Assembly (NCBI GenBank): GCA_035501735.1
Contig: DATJVR010000077.1
Location: 1-19,737 of the forward strand
Direction: 5' to 3'
Origin: PNAI01 sp035501735
GTDB taxonomy: Bacteria; Pseudomonadota; Alphaproteobacteria; Rhizobiales; Xanthobacteraceae
DNA length: 19,737 nucleotides
In this document: one piece after another, positions 7,886 through 16,032 of the stretch
Position numbering within the stretch: the stretch's first letter is position 1
How the letters are laid out: each line of letters begins with the position of its first letter
The notes under the pieces: model-generated
What the model was told of the DNA's origin: nothing
What the model saw: only the letters and a program-made list of their open reading frames with translations
Databases searched by the model: none
Made by a program: the position numbers and the translations under genes

Positions 7886-9151
7886 ATGGCAAAACCGCTC
7901 CATTCCGCGTTTGGAGATGCTTGGCTCGTCGATGGCGTGCGCACGCCGTTCGTCGACTACAACGGTGCGTTTGCCGACATCTCGCCGATTGACCTCGGCA
8001 TCAAGGCCGCACGCGCGGTTTTTGAACGCACCGGCGCCTCGCCGGAAGACGTCGGCATCGTGATTGCCGGCAACATGGCGCAGGCGAGTTTTGACGCCTA
8101 CATGCTGCCGCGCCATATCGGCCTCTATGCCGACGTTCCGACCGAGGTTCCGGCGCATCTCGTGCAGCGCGTTTGCGGCACCGGCATCGAAGTCATTTGC
8201 CAGGCGGCGGATGCAGTCTCGCTCGGCCGTGCCGATCTCGCGCTTTGCGTCGGCGCCGAGTCGATGAGCCGCAATCCGATAGCGGCCTACACCCACCGCG
8301 GCGGCTTCCGCTTGGGTCAAGTCGAGTTTAAGGATTTTCTGTGGGAGGCTCTGTTTGATCCCGCCGCGAAAGCGACCATGGGCCAAACCGCCGAAGCCCT
8401 GGCCCGCCAATATCAGATCACGCGGCCGCAGGTCGATGCCTATGCCGCGCGCAGTTTTGAACGCGCCGTGACCGCGCAGAAAAGCGGCTTTCTCGCCGGT
8501 GAGATCGTGTCGGTGAAGTCCCAAACTTTCGAGAAAGAAGGCTTTGCTCCGCGCGGCATAAAAGTCCAAAACGAGACGAAAGAAGTCTTAAGCGACACCC
8601 ACGTGCGTCCGTCGCCCGTCGAATCGCTTGCAAAAATTCGACCAGCCTTCGGCGGCGTTCAGACCGGCGGTAATTCGTCGGCCATCGTCGATGGGGCCGC
8701 GGCGGTTCTTGTTGCCTCGTCAACTTACATCCGTCGCGCGGAGAAACAGCCGCTGGCGCGCATCGTCGCGGGTCTCGCGGTCGGCGTTCCGCCGCACATC
8801 ATGGGTATCGGGCCTGCCCCGGCGATCGCGGCTCTGCTTGAACGTGCCGGGCTGAAGCTTTCCGACATCGATCGTTTCGAAATCAACGAAGCGTTTGGTG
8901 CCCAAGTCATGGCGTGCGCGCGCGAACTCGGCCTCGATGAGAGCAAACTCAACGTCAATGGCGGCGCTATCGCGATCGGCCACCCGCTCGGCGCGACCGG
9001 AATTCGGCTCGCGCTGACGCTTGCGCGCGAGCTGAAAATCTGTGGCGGTCGCTATGGCATTGCCTCGGCTTGCATCGGCGGCGGACAAGGCATTGCACTT
9101 TTGATCGAAAATCCAGAAGCTTCCCGGTCGTCAGGTCAAACAACGCATTGA
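7886..9151 (+). CDS. Thiolase (acetyl-CoA acyltransferase)
   Basis: A 421-residue thiolase-fold enzyme that cleaves a 3-ketoacyl-CoA with CoA, releasing acetyl-CoA. The nucleophilic Cys97 lies in 'VQRVCGTGIEV'. The C-terminal half contains 'NEAFGAQV', His366 in 'GGAIAIGHPLGATG' and the acid/base Cys396 in 'SACIGGGQGIAL'. All catalytic positions are present. It starts 25 bases after the bifunctional gene, with GAGGG upstream, and ends eight bases before the CoA ligase, so the three are surely co-transcribed. In a ferulate pathway it would turn the aryl 3-ketopropionyl-CoA into a benzoyl-CoA-type ester such as vanilloyl-CoA. The specificity is inferred from neighbours. Confidence 0.93.
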   Translation: MAKPLHSAFGDAWLVDGVRTPFVDYNGAFADISPIDLGIKAARAVFERTGASPEDVGIVIAGNMAQASFDAYMLPRHIGLYADVPTEVPAHLVQRVCGTGIEVICQAADAVSLGRADLALCVGAESMSRNPIAAYTHRGGFRLGQVEFKDFLWEALFDPAAKATMGQTAEALARQYQITRPQVDAYAARSFERAVTAQKSGFLAGEIVSVKSQTFEKEGFAPRGIKVQNETKEVLSDTHVRPSPVESLAKIRPAFGGVQTGGNSSAIVDGAAAVLVASSTYIRRAEKQPLARIVAGLAVGVPPHIMGIGPAPAIAALLERAGLKLSDIDRFEINEAFGAQVMACARELGLDESKLNVNGGAIAIGHPLGATGIRLALTLARELKICGGRYGIASACIGGGQGIALLIENPEASRSSGQTTH

Positions 9152-9159
9152 ATACATCC

Positions 9160-11037
9160 ATGGCCAGTTCGCAGCAGACCGCCCGCGTTGATGCTGAATC
9201 GGCGCACGCGCCAATCCGACCCATCCGCTTTGCGCCGGTCGAGGTCGAGCGGATTGCATCTGCGGATGGATCGATCCTGTTCCGCTCGAAGATTGCGCTC
9301 GAGCCTTGCGAGCAGAACTTTGCGAAAATGTTTCGGGCTGCAGTCGAACGCGCGCCATCGCGTATATGCCTGGCCGAACGCAGCGCGGATGGCTGGCGAA
9401 AAATCGCTTATGAGGAAGCGCGCCGACAGATCGACTGCATCGCCGCCTCATTGATCGAACGCGGGCTGTCCGCTGATCGGCCGGTCATGATCCTCTCCGG
9501 TAACGCGATCGACCACGCGCTGCTCATGCTTGCGGGTTGCACGGCCGGCATTCCAGTGGCGCCAATTTCGGTGGCCTATTCGCTGCAAAGTCAGGATTTC
9601 GGCAAGCTCAAATACATTTACGAGCTTCTTACACCGGGATTGATCTATGTCGCCGATACCGCGCCTTTTGCCAAAGCGCTCTCCTCACTGAATCTTGTCA
9701 ATACCGAGATCGTAGCCAGCGGCAATAACGCAAATATCGATAAGGTGACGCCGTTTGCGTCGCTCATGCAGACAAATCCGGGACTTGCCGTGGAGGCCGC
9801 CGTTGCGGCGATCACACCCGATACAGTCGCAAAATTTCTCTTCACTTCAGGCTCGACCGGCTTGCCCAAGGCCGTGATCAACACCAACCGAATGCTCACG
9901 GTGAATCAGCAGCAGCTCGCGCAGGTATGGCCATTCGTGTCCGAGCAGCCGCTGGTGTTGGTGGATTGGCTACCCTGGAACCACACATTCGGCGGCAATC
10001 ATAACCTCAACATGGTGCTGCGCCATGCCGGCATGTTGTACATCGATGCCGGCAAGCCGTTGCCTGCGCTCATTGGCGAGACCGTGCGCAATCTCACCGA
10101 GGTGTCTCCCACGATCTATTTCAACGTTCCGTCCGGCTTTGCGGCGCTGCTGCCTTACCTTGAAAAGGACGCGGCCTTTGCTCGAACGTTTTTCGCAAAT
10201 TTGCGGATGATCTTTTATGCCGGTGCCGCGCTGCCGCAGGACCTTTGGGGTCGACTGGAAGCCATGGCAGTGCGTACCACCGGCACGCGCATCCCCATGA
10301 CATCCTCATGGGGCACGACCGAAACGGCCCCCGCCGCCACCGCGGCTCATTATCTTGCCGAGCAGGCGGGCATCATCGGCGTGCCGCTGCCGGGTGTCGA
10401 TATCAAGCTGATGCCCGTTGGCGGCAAGACCGAAATCCGCGTGCGTGGTCCGAATGTTTCGCCCGGTTATTGGCGTCAGCCCGAACTGACATCTTTGGCC
10501 TATGACGAGGACGGCTTTTACAAGCCGGGTGATGCTGTGCGTTTTGCGGATTCGCTTGATCCTGCCAAAGGCGTTATTTTCGACGGAAGACTGGCCGAAG
10601 ATTTCAAGCTCACCACCGGGACGTGGGTGCCCGTTGGGAGCTTGCGCATCGGCATTCTATCCGTCTGCTCCCCGGTCTTGCAGGATGCGGTCATTGCCGG
10701 CGAAAATCGCGAGTTCGTGGCAATTCTTGCCTGGCTCAACTCATCGGGTTGCCGCACGCTCTTACCCGCAGATGTGCCCGACTCGCCCGTCCATCTGGCC
10801 GGCCATCCTACCGTGCGTGAGCATATTGCCGCTGCGGTCGCACGTTGGAACGCAGAACAAAAAGGCTCGAGCACTCGTGTCATGCGCGTGCTGTTGTTGA
10901 TCAATCCGCCATCGATCGACGCCAACGAAATTACCGACAAGGGCTATATCAATCAGCGACTCGCGCTCGAGCGGCGCAAGGATGACGTCGAGCGCCTGTA
11001 TGCGCCTTCGCCAGATCCCGATGTGATTGTTATTTGA
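9160..11037 (+). CDS. fcs: Feruloyl-CoA synthase-like acyl-CoA ligase
   Basis: A 625-residue AMP-forming ligase (ANL superfamily). The ATP loop 'FTSGSTGLPK' is at 228-237, the A5 motif 'SWGTTET' near 383-389, and the A8 region includes 'YKPGDAVRF' and 'FDGRLAEDFKLTTGTWV'. The latter block and 'KLKYIYELLTPGLIYVAD' are characteristic of the feruloyl-CoA synthase group. The catalytic Lys appears as Lys594 in 'ITDKGYINQR', the form this group uses in place of PxxxxGK. The open frame begins at 9070, but ATG 9160 clears the thiolase stop and fits the family length. It activates the imported hydroxycinnamate in the cytoplasm. A degraded near-copy of its last codons lies downstream of soxA. Confidence 0.88.
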   Translation: MASSQQTARVDAESAHAPIRPIRFAPVEVERIASADGSILFRSKIALEPCEQNFAKMFRAAVERAPSRICLAERSADGWRKIAYEEARRQIDCIAASLIERGLSADRPVMILSGNAIDHALLMLAGCTAGIPVAPISVAYSLQSQDFGKLKYIYELLTPGLIYVADTAPFAKALSSLNLVNTEIVASGNNANIDKVTPFASLMQTNPGLAVEAAVAAITPDTVAKFLFTSGSTGLPKAVINTNRMLTVNQQQLAQVWPFVSEQPLVLVDWLPWNHTFGGNHNLNMVLRHAGMLYIDAGKPLPALIGETVRNLTEVSPTIYFNVPSGFAALLPYLEKDAAFARTFFANLRMIFYAGAALPQDLWGRLEAMAVRTTGTRIPMTSSWGTTETAPAATAAHYLAEQAGIIGVPLPGVDIKLMPVGGKTEIRVRGPNVSPGYWRQPELTSLAYDEDGFYKPGDAVRFADSLDPAKGVIFDGRLAEDFKLTTGTWVPVGSLRIGILSVCSPVLQDAVIAGENREFVAILAWLNSSGCRTLLPADVPDSPVHLAGHPTVREHIAAAVARWNAEQKGSSTRVMRVLLLINPPSIDANEITDKGYINQRLALERRKDDVERLYAPSPDPDVIVI

Positions 11038-11052
11038 GATCAAGCTACTCGC
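10993..11052 (+). repeat. Direct repeat copy A (3' end of fcs)
   Basis: These 60 bases cover the last codons of the CoA ligase, its stop codon and 15 bases beyond. They align without gaps to 17741-17800 with 53 of 60 identities by my hand alignment, including a 23-base exact core that spans the final codons. Copy A is the intact gene end. Confidence 0.85.
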
Positions 11053-11065
11053 CGCCTTCGGCGAG
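11048..11065 (+). other. Hairpin after fcs, possible weak terminator
   Basis: A 7-bp perfect stem (CTCGCCG / CGGCGAG) with a 4-nt loop starts 10 bases past the fcs stop. The T-run expected of an intrinsic terminator is missing directly after it; a T-rich stretch occurs only about 30 bases later. It may mark the end of the catabolic transcript through a factor-dependent route. Confidence 0.35.
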
Positions 11066-11312
11066 CCGACCTCTCGCAGAGCAACACTGTTCGTTTTTTC
11101 ATGCTAGGCTCCTGCGATTTCCAACCTGGAGGCGCGCAGTTTTCAGTGAGTTTCGTCCATGACCAATCGGTCCCTCGGATGCCCGGCAATCGCGAGGTCG
11201 GATATCACGGAATATTCACTCCGGCCGAATGTTGATCGGGTAAAATTATGTTAGAGTTGGTCGAAGCAGCCACAAAGGCTGTCGCAAAATTCCAATCGTC
11301 AGGGAGAGAAAA
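11066..11312. other. Intergenic region between fcs and the molybdenum hydroxylase operon
   Basis: No convincing gene is seen here. A 32-codon frame at 11159 lacks a ribosome-binding site and family resemblance. The region is less GC-rich near 11210-11250 and presumably holds the promoter for the downstream two-subunit hydroxylase, but no well-spaced -35/-10 pair could be assigned. GGGAGA immediately before 11313 serves as the ribosome-binding site for the next gene. Confidence 0.4.
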
Positions 11313-11762
11313 ATGGCGCGCCTTACCATCAATGGAAAGGGCTACGATGTCGATGTCGAGCCGGAGACCCCGCTGCTCTGGGTCATCCGGGAGAACGTCG
11401 GTCTTACCGGCACGAAATATGGGTGCGGGATTGCGCAGTGCGGCGCCTGCACGGTTCACGTCAACGGCGTGGCAACGCGCTCGTGCTCTTTCCCGGTGAG
11501 CCAAGCTTACGGCAAGCAGATCACAACGATCGAAGGGCTCGCGACCAACGGCAGACTCTCCAAGGTGCAGAAGGCGTGGCTCGACAACCAGGTGCCGCAG
11601 TGCGGCTATTGCCAGGCCGGCATGATCATGGCGGTCACGGCGCTGCTGAAAACAAAGCCAAACCCGAGCGACGCCGATATCGATGCCTCCATCACCAACA
11701 TCTGCCGGTGCGGCACATATCAGCAAATCCGCACGGCTATTCATGCTGCCGCGAAGGCGTGA
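11313..11762 (+). CDS. [2Fe-2S] subunit of molybdenum hydroxylase (isoquinoline 1-oxidoreductase alpha type)
   Basis: A 149-residue iron-sulfur subunit that passes electrons from the molybdenum site. The plant-type [2Fe-2S] cluster ligands are Cys38, Cys43, Cys46 and Cys58 ('YGCGIAQCGACTVHVNG'). The second, deeper cluster uses Cys97, Cys100, Cys131 and Cys133 ('QCGYCQAG' and 'CRCGTYQQIR'). All eight are present and the length is normal. It has no signal peptide of its own, so if the complex is periplasmic it must travel with the Tat-signal-bearing large subunit, as known for related enzymes. The next gene begins 11 bases downstream. Confidence 0.93.
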   Translation: MARLTINGKGYDVDVEPETPLLWVIRENVGLTGTKYGCGIAQCGACTVHVNGVATRSCSFPVSQAYGKQITTIEGLATNGRLSKVQKAWLDNQVPQCGYCQAGMIMAVTALLKTKPNPSDADIDASITNICRCGTYQQIRTAIHAAAKA

Positions 11763-11773
11763 GGGAGGAAACC

Positions 11774-13933
11774 ATGAATATTCAACTCAATCGCCGTTCG
11801 TTTGTCGTCGGTGCATCTGCGGCCGGAAGTGGTCTCGCATTCGGCCTGAATATTCCGGCTGCCTACGCCCTGGAAGGCGGGCCTGAGGTTACCGCCTGGG
11901 TCGTGATCAAGCCCAATGACTCGGTTGTGGTGCGTGTTGCGCGCTCGGAAATGGGGCAGGGGTCTCTCACCGGCTGCGTGCAACTGGTGGCGGAAGAACT
12001 CGAGTGCGACTGGTCAAAGGTGACCTGGGAATATCCGACGCCGGGCGAGAACATCGCGCGCAAGCGCGTATGGAAAGATTACGTCAGCACCGGAAGCCGC
12101 AGCATTCGCGATTCGCATCAGTATCTGCGCGAGGCGGGTGCGACCGCGCGCGAGATGCTGATCCAGGCGGCGGCGGCTGCGTGGAAAGTGCCGGCGACGG
12201 AGTGCAAGGCGGCCAACAGCGTCATCACGCACACGCCGTCAGGGCGGAAGGTCTCCTATGGCAGGGTTGCGGATGCGGCTTCCAAGATCGAGCCGCCAAA
12301 GGAGGTGAAGCTCAAGGATCCGAAGGACTGGAAGATCATCGGCAAGCCGCTCAACCGGCTCGACATTCCTGATGTCGTCACCGGTCAACGGACCTATTCG
12401 ATCGACGTGAAGCGGCCCGGAATGTTGCTGGCGACGATCAAGGCCTGCCCGGTCTTCGGCGGCAAACTGAAGAGTTTCGATGCCGCAAAGATTCAAGGCA
12501 TGAAAGGCGTCAAGAATGTCGTGCAGGTTCGCGACAACGCGGTGGCCGTGGTTGCCGACACGTTCTACCATGCCAAAACCGCGCTCGCGGCGCTGCCGAT
12601 CGTCTGGGACGAGGGCGAGAATGCCAAGGCCAGCAGCGCGTCGATCGCCGAATTCCTCAAAGCGGGGCTCGATGCCGATCAGGCTTTCGTCGGCAACAAG
12701 AAGGGCGATATTAGCGCGGCGCTTTCGGGTGCCGCCAAAAAGGTTGAAGCGGTCTACAGCTACCCGAACCAGTACCACGGCGCGATCGAGCCACTGAATG
12801 CCACGGCCCTTTATACCCCGGACAAGTGCGAGGTCTGGACCAGCTCGCAGAATGCCGAAGCTGCGCTGGCGGCGACGTCGGAGGCGTCGGGACTGCCGAT
12901 CTCAAAATGCGAAGTCTACAAATATCATCTCGGCGGCGGGTTCGGCCGGCGGGCGAGAACCGATTACATCGCGCAGGCGGTGCTGATTGCAAAGCAAATG
13001 CCGGGCACGCCGATCAAGCTGATCTGGACGCGCGAAGAGGATGCAACGCAGGACACCTATCACCCGATCACGCAATGCAAGCTCACAGGAGCATTTGATG
13101 CCTCGGGGAATTTGACCGGTTTCCGCATGCGTATTTCGGGCCAGTCGATTCTGGCGGCGCTCGCGCCAGAGCGGCTGCAAAACGGCCGCGACCCGGCGAC
13201 GTTCCAGGGCCTCAACGGCGGCGGCACGGAAGGCGTGTTCGGCTACGATGTTCCCAACATTCTGATCGATCACGCCATGCGCAACCCGCACGTGCCGCCG
13301 GGCTTCTGGCGCGGGGTGAACAACAACCAGAATGCGATCTACGTCGAGTGCTTCATGGATGAGCTTGCCCATGCGGCGGGTCAGGACCCGCTCGAGTTCC
13401 GCCGCAAACTGATGGCAAATCATCCCAAGCATCTCGCCGTGCTCAACGCGGTGGCCGAAAAAGCCGGCTGGGGGAAGCCGGCGCCGAAGGGCGTGTTCCG
13501 CGGCCTGGCCCAGCAGATGGGCTACGGCAGCTATGTCGCGGCTTGCGCGGAAGTCTCGGTCAGTCCGAAGGGCAAGGTGAAGATCCACCGCATCGTCGCT
13601 GCGACCGATCCGGGCCATGTGGTCAATACCGCGCAGGTCGAGCGGCAAATCTGCGGATCGTTTGCGTTTGGCCTGTCCGCCGGGTTGTACGGCGAATCCA
13701 CCGTCAAGAATGGGCGCATCGAACAAGACAACTACCACGCCTACCAAGTCATGCGGATCGATGAGTTCCCCAAGGTTGAGACGATCATCATGCCATCGGG
13801 CGGCTTCTGGGGCGGGGTGGGCGAACCCACAATCTTCGTGGCGACGCCGGCCGTGCTGAATGCGATTTTTGCGGCAACGGGCAAGCGCGTGCGTTCGATC
13901 CCGCTGAAAAATCACGACCTCACAACCGCGTAA
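11774..13933 (+). CDS. Molybdopterin-binding subunit of xanthine dehydrogenase-family hydroxylase (isoquinoline 1-oxidoreductase beta type)
   Basis: A 719-residue catalytic subunit. The N-terminus is a Tat signal with Arg7-Arg8 in 'NRRSFVVGASAAGSG' and a cleavage region near 'AAYALEGG', so the enzyme is probably exported folded. Cofactor-binding 'HLGGGFGRR' is at 385-393, 'FWRGVNNNQNAIYVECFMDE' is the conserved second domain block, and the catalytic Glu684 lies in 'GGVGEPTI'. ATG 11774 follows a strong GGGAGGAA; the longer frame from 11423 is an antiphase overlap with the small subunit. Family members oxidise aldehydes or hydroxylate N-heterocycles with water as the oxygen source. The neighbouring ferulate genes make an aromatic aldehyde a reasonable guess, but the substrate cannot be read from sequence. 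Confidence 0.92.
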   Translation: MNIQLNRRSFVVGASAAGSGLAFGLNIPAAYALEGGPEVTAWVVIKPNDSVVVRVARSEMGQGSLTGCVQLVAEELECDWSKVTWEYPTPGENIARKRVWKDYVSTGSRSIRDSHQYLREAGATAREMLIQAAAAAWKVPATECKAANSVITHTPSGRKVSYGRVADAASKIEPPKEVKLKDPKDWKIIGKPLNRLDIPDVVTGQRTYSIDVKRPGMLLATIKACPVFGGKLKSFDAAKIQGMKGVKNVVQVRDNAVAVVADTFYHAKTALAALPIVWDEGENAKASSASIAEFLKAGLDADQAFVGNKKGDISAALSGAAKKVEAVYSYPNQYHGAIEPLNATALYTPDKCEVWTSSQNAEAALAATSEASGLPISKCEVYKYHLGGGFGRRARTDYIAQAVLIAKQMPGTPIKLIWTREEDATQDTYHPITQCKLTGAFDASGNLTGFRMRISGQSILAALAPERLQNGRDPATFQGLNGGGTEGVFGYDVPNILIDHAMRNPHVPPGFWRGVNNNQNAIYVECFMDELAHAAGQDPLEFRRKLMANHPKHLAVLNAVAEKAGWGKPAPKGVFRGLAQQMGYGSYVAACAEVSVSPKGKVKIHRIVAATDPGHVVNTAQVERQICGSFAFGLSAGLYGESTVKNGRIEQDNYHAYQVMRIDEFPKVETIIMPSGGFWGGVGEPTIFVATPAVLNAIFAATGKRVRSIPLKNHDLTTA

Positions 13934-13943
13934 TCAACAGCGG

Positions 13944-13970
13944 CGGCGGCCTCGCGGCCGCCGTTCGTTT
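13944..13970 (+). terminator. Hairpin after the molybdenum hydroxylase operon, terminator-like
   Basis: An 8-bp perfect stem (CGGCGGCC / GGCCGCCG) with a 4-nt TCGC loop begins 10 bases past the stop at 13933 and is followed by a short T-rich tract (TTCGTTT). The T-run is short and the next gene's Shine-Dalgarno follows at once, so it may attenuate rather than fully stop transcription into the sulfur-oxidation genes. Confidence 0.45.
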
Positions 13971-13986
13971 CCCGGAGGTCGCAACC

Positions 13987-14295
13987 ATGAAGGCGATGCG
14001 GTGGGCCGTCGCGGCATTGCTGCTGCTCTGCAGCGGGGCGGGGCGCGCCGCTCCGCTCGTGCTGCAGCCCGAGCCGCCGCCAGGGGCTGCGGCCTGTACC
14101 GGTTGTCACGCGGTCGATGCCCGCACGAAAACCGCCGTCCCGCGCATCCATGGCCGCAGTGCCGATGATATCGTCGCTGCCATGGCGGCGTTCCGATCAG
14201 GATCGCGGGTCGCCACCGTCATGGACCGCGTCGCAAAAGGTTTTACCGACGACGAGACGCGAGCGATCGCGGCCTGGTTCGCGTCGCAGAAATAG
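13987..14295 (+). CDS. fccA: Small monohaem cytochrome c, flavocytochrome c sulfide dehydrogenase subunit
   Basis: A 102-residue class I cytochrome c. A signal peptide occupies about residues 1-21. The single haem-binding motif CTGCH is at 37-41, with Met79 in 'ATVMDRV' as the likely sixth ligand. GGAGG lies eight bases upstream of the ATG. It is 11 bases from the FAD subunit gene, so it most likely accepts electrons from that flavoprotein in the periplasm. Some FccA/SoxE homologues are dihaem and about twice as long; this is the short monohaem form. It could also take electrons from the upstream molybdenum hydroxylase. Confidence 0.82.
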   Translation: MKAMRWAVAALLLLCSGAGRAAPLVLQPEPPPGAAACTGCHAVDARTKTAVPRIHGRSADDIVAAMAAFRSGSRVATVMDRVAKGFTDDETRAIAAWFASQK

Positions 14296-14306
14296 GGCCT
14301 GAGGCG

Positions 14307-15581
14307 ATGATCGGATATCGCAACACGCGGCGCGCATTTCTCAAAAGCGGCGCGGCGGCTGCATCGACGGCGCTGCTATCATTGCCCGCCGTCGCGCAGG
14401 CATCGCCGCGTGTCTTCGTCATCGGCGGTGGTTTTGCCGGGGCGACTTGCGCGCGCGCGCTCAAGTGGCTCGCACCAAGGGTCCATGTGACGCTGGTCGC
14501 CGCGAGCGACGTTTTCACGGCCTGTCCCTTCAGCAATGACGTCATCGCCGGACTGCGGAACATCAAGGCGCAGCAATTCGGTTACGACAAAGTCAGGCGG
14601 GAGGTCACGTTCATCCGGCAGATGGCGACGAAAATCGATCCGCAGAAGCGGACGGTCGATCTGGCTGATGGTTCGTCCCACGGCTATGACCGCATCGTGC
14701 TCGCGCCGGGCATCGATTTCCGTTGGGACGGACTGCCCGGGTACGATGAGGCGGCGTCCGCCCAGATTCCGCACGCGTGGAAGGCGGGCGAGCAGACGAT
14801 GCTGCTCCGCCGCCAGCTCGAAGCCATGCCGGACGGCGGGCTGGTGGTGATCGCGGCTCCCGCCAATCCGTATCGCTGCCCGCCGGGGCCGTACGAGCGC
14901 GCGAGCTTGATCGCGTACTATCTGAAGACGAAAAAACCGAAGTCGAAGCTCATCATCCTCGATGCCAAGGACGCGTTTTCCAAGCAAAAGCTGTTTCAGA
15001 ATGCCTGGAAGGAACTTTATTCCGGCATGGTCGAATGGGTGCCGCTGTCAAGCGGCGGCAAGGTCGCCTCGGTCGATCCCAAGACCAAAACCCTCGTCAC
15101 CGATTTCGGCAAGCACCGGGCGGCGGTCGCCAATGTGATACCGCCGCAGAAGGCCGGTGCCATTGCGGAGGCTGCGGGGGTGACCGATCGCAGCGGCTGG
15201 TGTCCGATCGATCCGGTGACGTTCGAGTCGAAACAGCAGCCGGGCATCCATGTCATCGGCGACGCGACGATCGCCGGCGCCATGCCGAAATCGGCGTTCA
15301 CGGCAAACGTGCAAGCCAAGGTGTGCGCGGCGGCGGTGGCGAAGCTTTTGGCGGGCGAGACGCCGCCGCAGCCGAAGCTGATCAACACCTGCTATAGTCT
15401 GGCGGCGCCCGACTACGGGTTCGAGGTTTCCGGCGTGTATCATCCGGTGAACGGCGTGCTCACGGAAATCGCGGGGTCGGGCGGCACTACGGCTGCCGAT
15501 GCAACACCCGAAGTCAGAAAACTCGAGGCGGCATATGCCGAAAGTTGGTTTCGCACGATCACGGCCGAAGTTTTCGGTTGA
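14307..15581 (+). CDS. fccB: Flavocytochrome c sulfide dehydrogenase, FAD subunit (FccB/SoxF)
   Basis: A 424-residue sulfide:cytochrome c oxidoreductase flavoprotein. A textbook Tat motif 'TRRAFLKS' opens the protein, with a signal of about 31 residues. The FAD dinucleotide site is 'VFVIGGGFAGATCARAL' (about 36-52). Cys73 in 'FTACPFSNDVI' matches the cysteine that links covalently to FAD in the Allochromatium enzyme. Cys191 in 'PYRCPPGPYERAS' and Cys362 in 'INTCYSLAAPDYG' correspond to the redox-active disulfide. A second FAD contact is 'GIHVIGDATIAGAMPKSA'. The function, oxidising sulfide to sulfur or polysulfide in the periplasm, follows from the family. The last 47 bases overlap soxX in another frame. 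Confidence 0.9.
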   Translation: MIGYRNTRRAFLKSGAAAASTALLSLPAVAQASPRVFVIGGGFAGATCARALKWLAPRVHVTLVAASDVFTACPFSNDVIAGLRNIKAQQFGYDKVRREVTFIRQMATKIDPQKRTVDLADGSSHGYDRIVLAPGIDFRWDGLPGYDEAASAQIPHAWKAGEQTMLLRRQLEAMPDGGLVVIAAPANPYRCPPGPYERASLIAYYLKTKKPKSKLIILDAKDAFSKQKLFQNAWKELYSGMVEWVPLSSGGKVASVDPKTKTLVTDFGKHRAAVANVIPPQKAGAIAEAAGVTDRSGWCPIDPVTFESKQQPGIHVIGDATIAGAMPKSAFTANVQAKVCAAAVAKLLAGETPPQPKLINTCYSLAAPDYGFEVSGVYHPVNGVLTEIAGSGGTTAADATPEVRKLEAAYAESWFRTITAEVFG

Positions 15582-16026
15582 AGCCGCCGTTGTGCTCGCG
15601 GTGTTTGCCTCCGCGAACCTGATCATGAGCGATGACGTCCGCAGCCAGGAGCTTGCGTCCTACAGGATCGTCGGCGATGCGATTCCGGCGTCGCTCACCG
15701 GCACGGCCGGCGACGCGGCGCGCGGCCGCGCTCTCGTGGCGGCCCGGCAAAATACCTGCCTGCTTTGCCATGCCGGCCCGTTCCCAGAGGAGAAATTCCA
15801 GGGCAATCTCGCGCCGGATTTGCGCGGCACGGGCGCACGCTGGTCGGAGGGCCAGCTGCGACTGAGAATCGTCGATGCACGGCGGATCAACCCGGCGACG
15901 ATCATGCCGCCGTTCTATATAATAGAGGGGCTGACGCGGGTGGCCGCTCCATGGCGCGACAAGCCGATTCTCTCGGCGCAGCAGATTGAAGACGTGGTGG
16001 CCTATCTGGCGACGTTGCGGGAATAG
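15535..16026 (+). CDS. soxX: SoxX, monohaem cytochrome c of the SoxAX complex
   Basis: A 163-residue cytochrome with a long basic-then-hydrophobic export signal (about residues 1-37). Haem motif CLLCH is at 75-79, and the distal ligand Met124 lies in the SoxX hallmark 'NPATIMPPFY'. 'GNLAPDLRGTG' is also typical. ATG 15535 has GAGG six bases upstream and overlaps the end of fccB by 47 bases; the upstream frame to 15499 adds nothing family-like. SoxAX couples a thiosulfate or sulfide sulfur to the SoxY carrier cysteine in the periplasm and passes the electrons to cytochrome c. Confidence 0.9.
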   Translation: MPKVGFARSRPKFSVEAAVVLAVFASANLIMSDDVRSQELASYRIVGDAIPASLTGTAGDAARGRALVAARQNTCLLCHAGPFPEEKFQGNLAPDLRGTGARWSEGQLRLRIVDARRINPATIMPPFYIIEGLTRVAAPWRDKPILSAQQIEDVVAYLATLRE

Positions 16027-16032
16027 TTGACG

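Noticed and set aside
11159..11257. 32-codon frame before the molybdenum hydroxylase operon
   Set aside because: No ribosome-binding site, no family resemblance and a length expected by chance.
11423..11773. N-terminal extension of the molybdopterin subunit
   Set aside because: This stretch overlaps the iron-sulfur subunit in another frame. The Tat signal and a strong ribosome-binding site place the start at 11774.
12902..13915. 337-codon minus-strand frame
   Set aside because: It lies opposite the molybdopterin subunit, which has clear cofactor motifs; the long frame is a GC-bias artefact.
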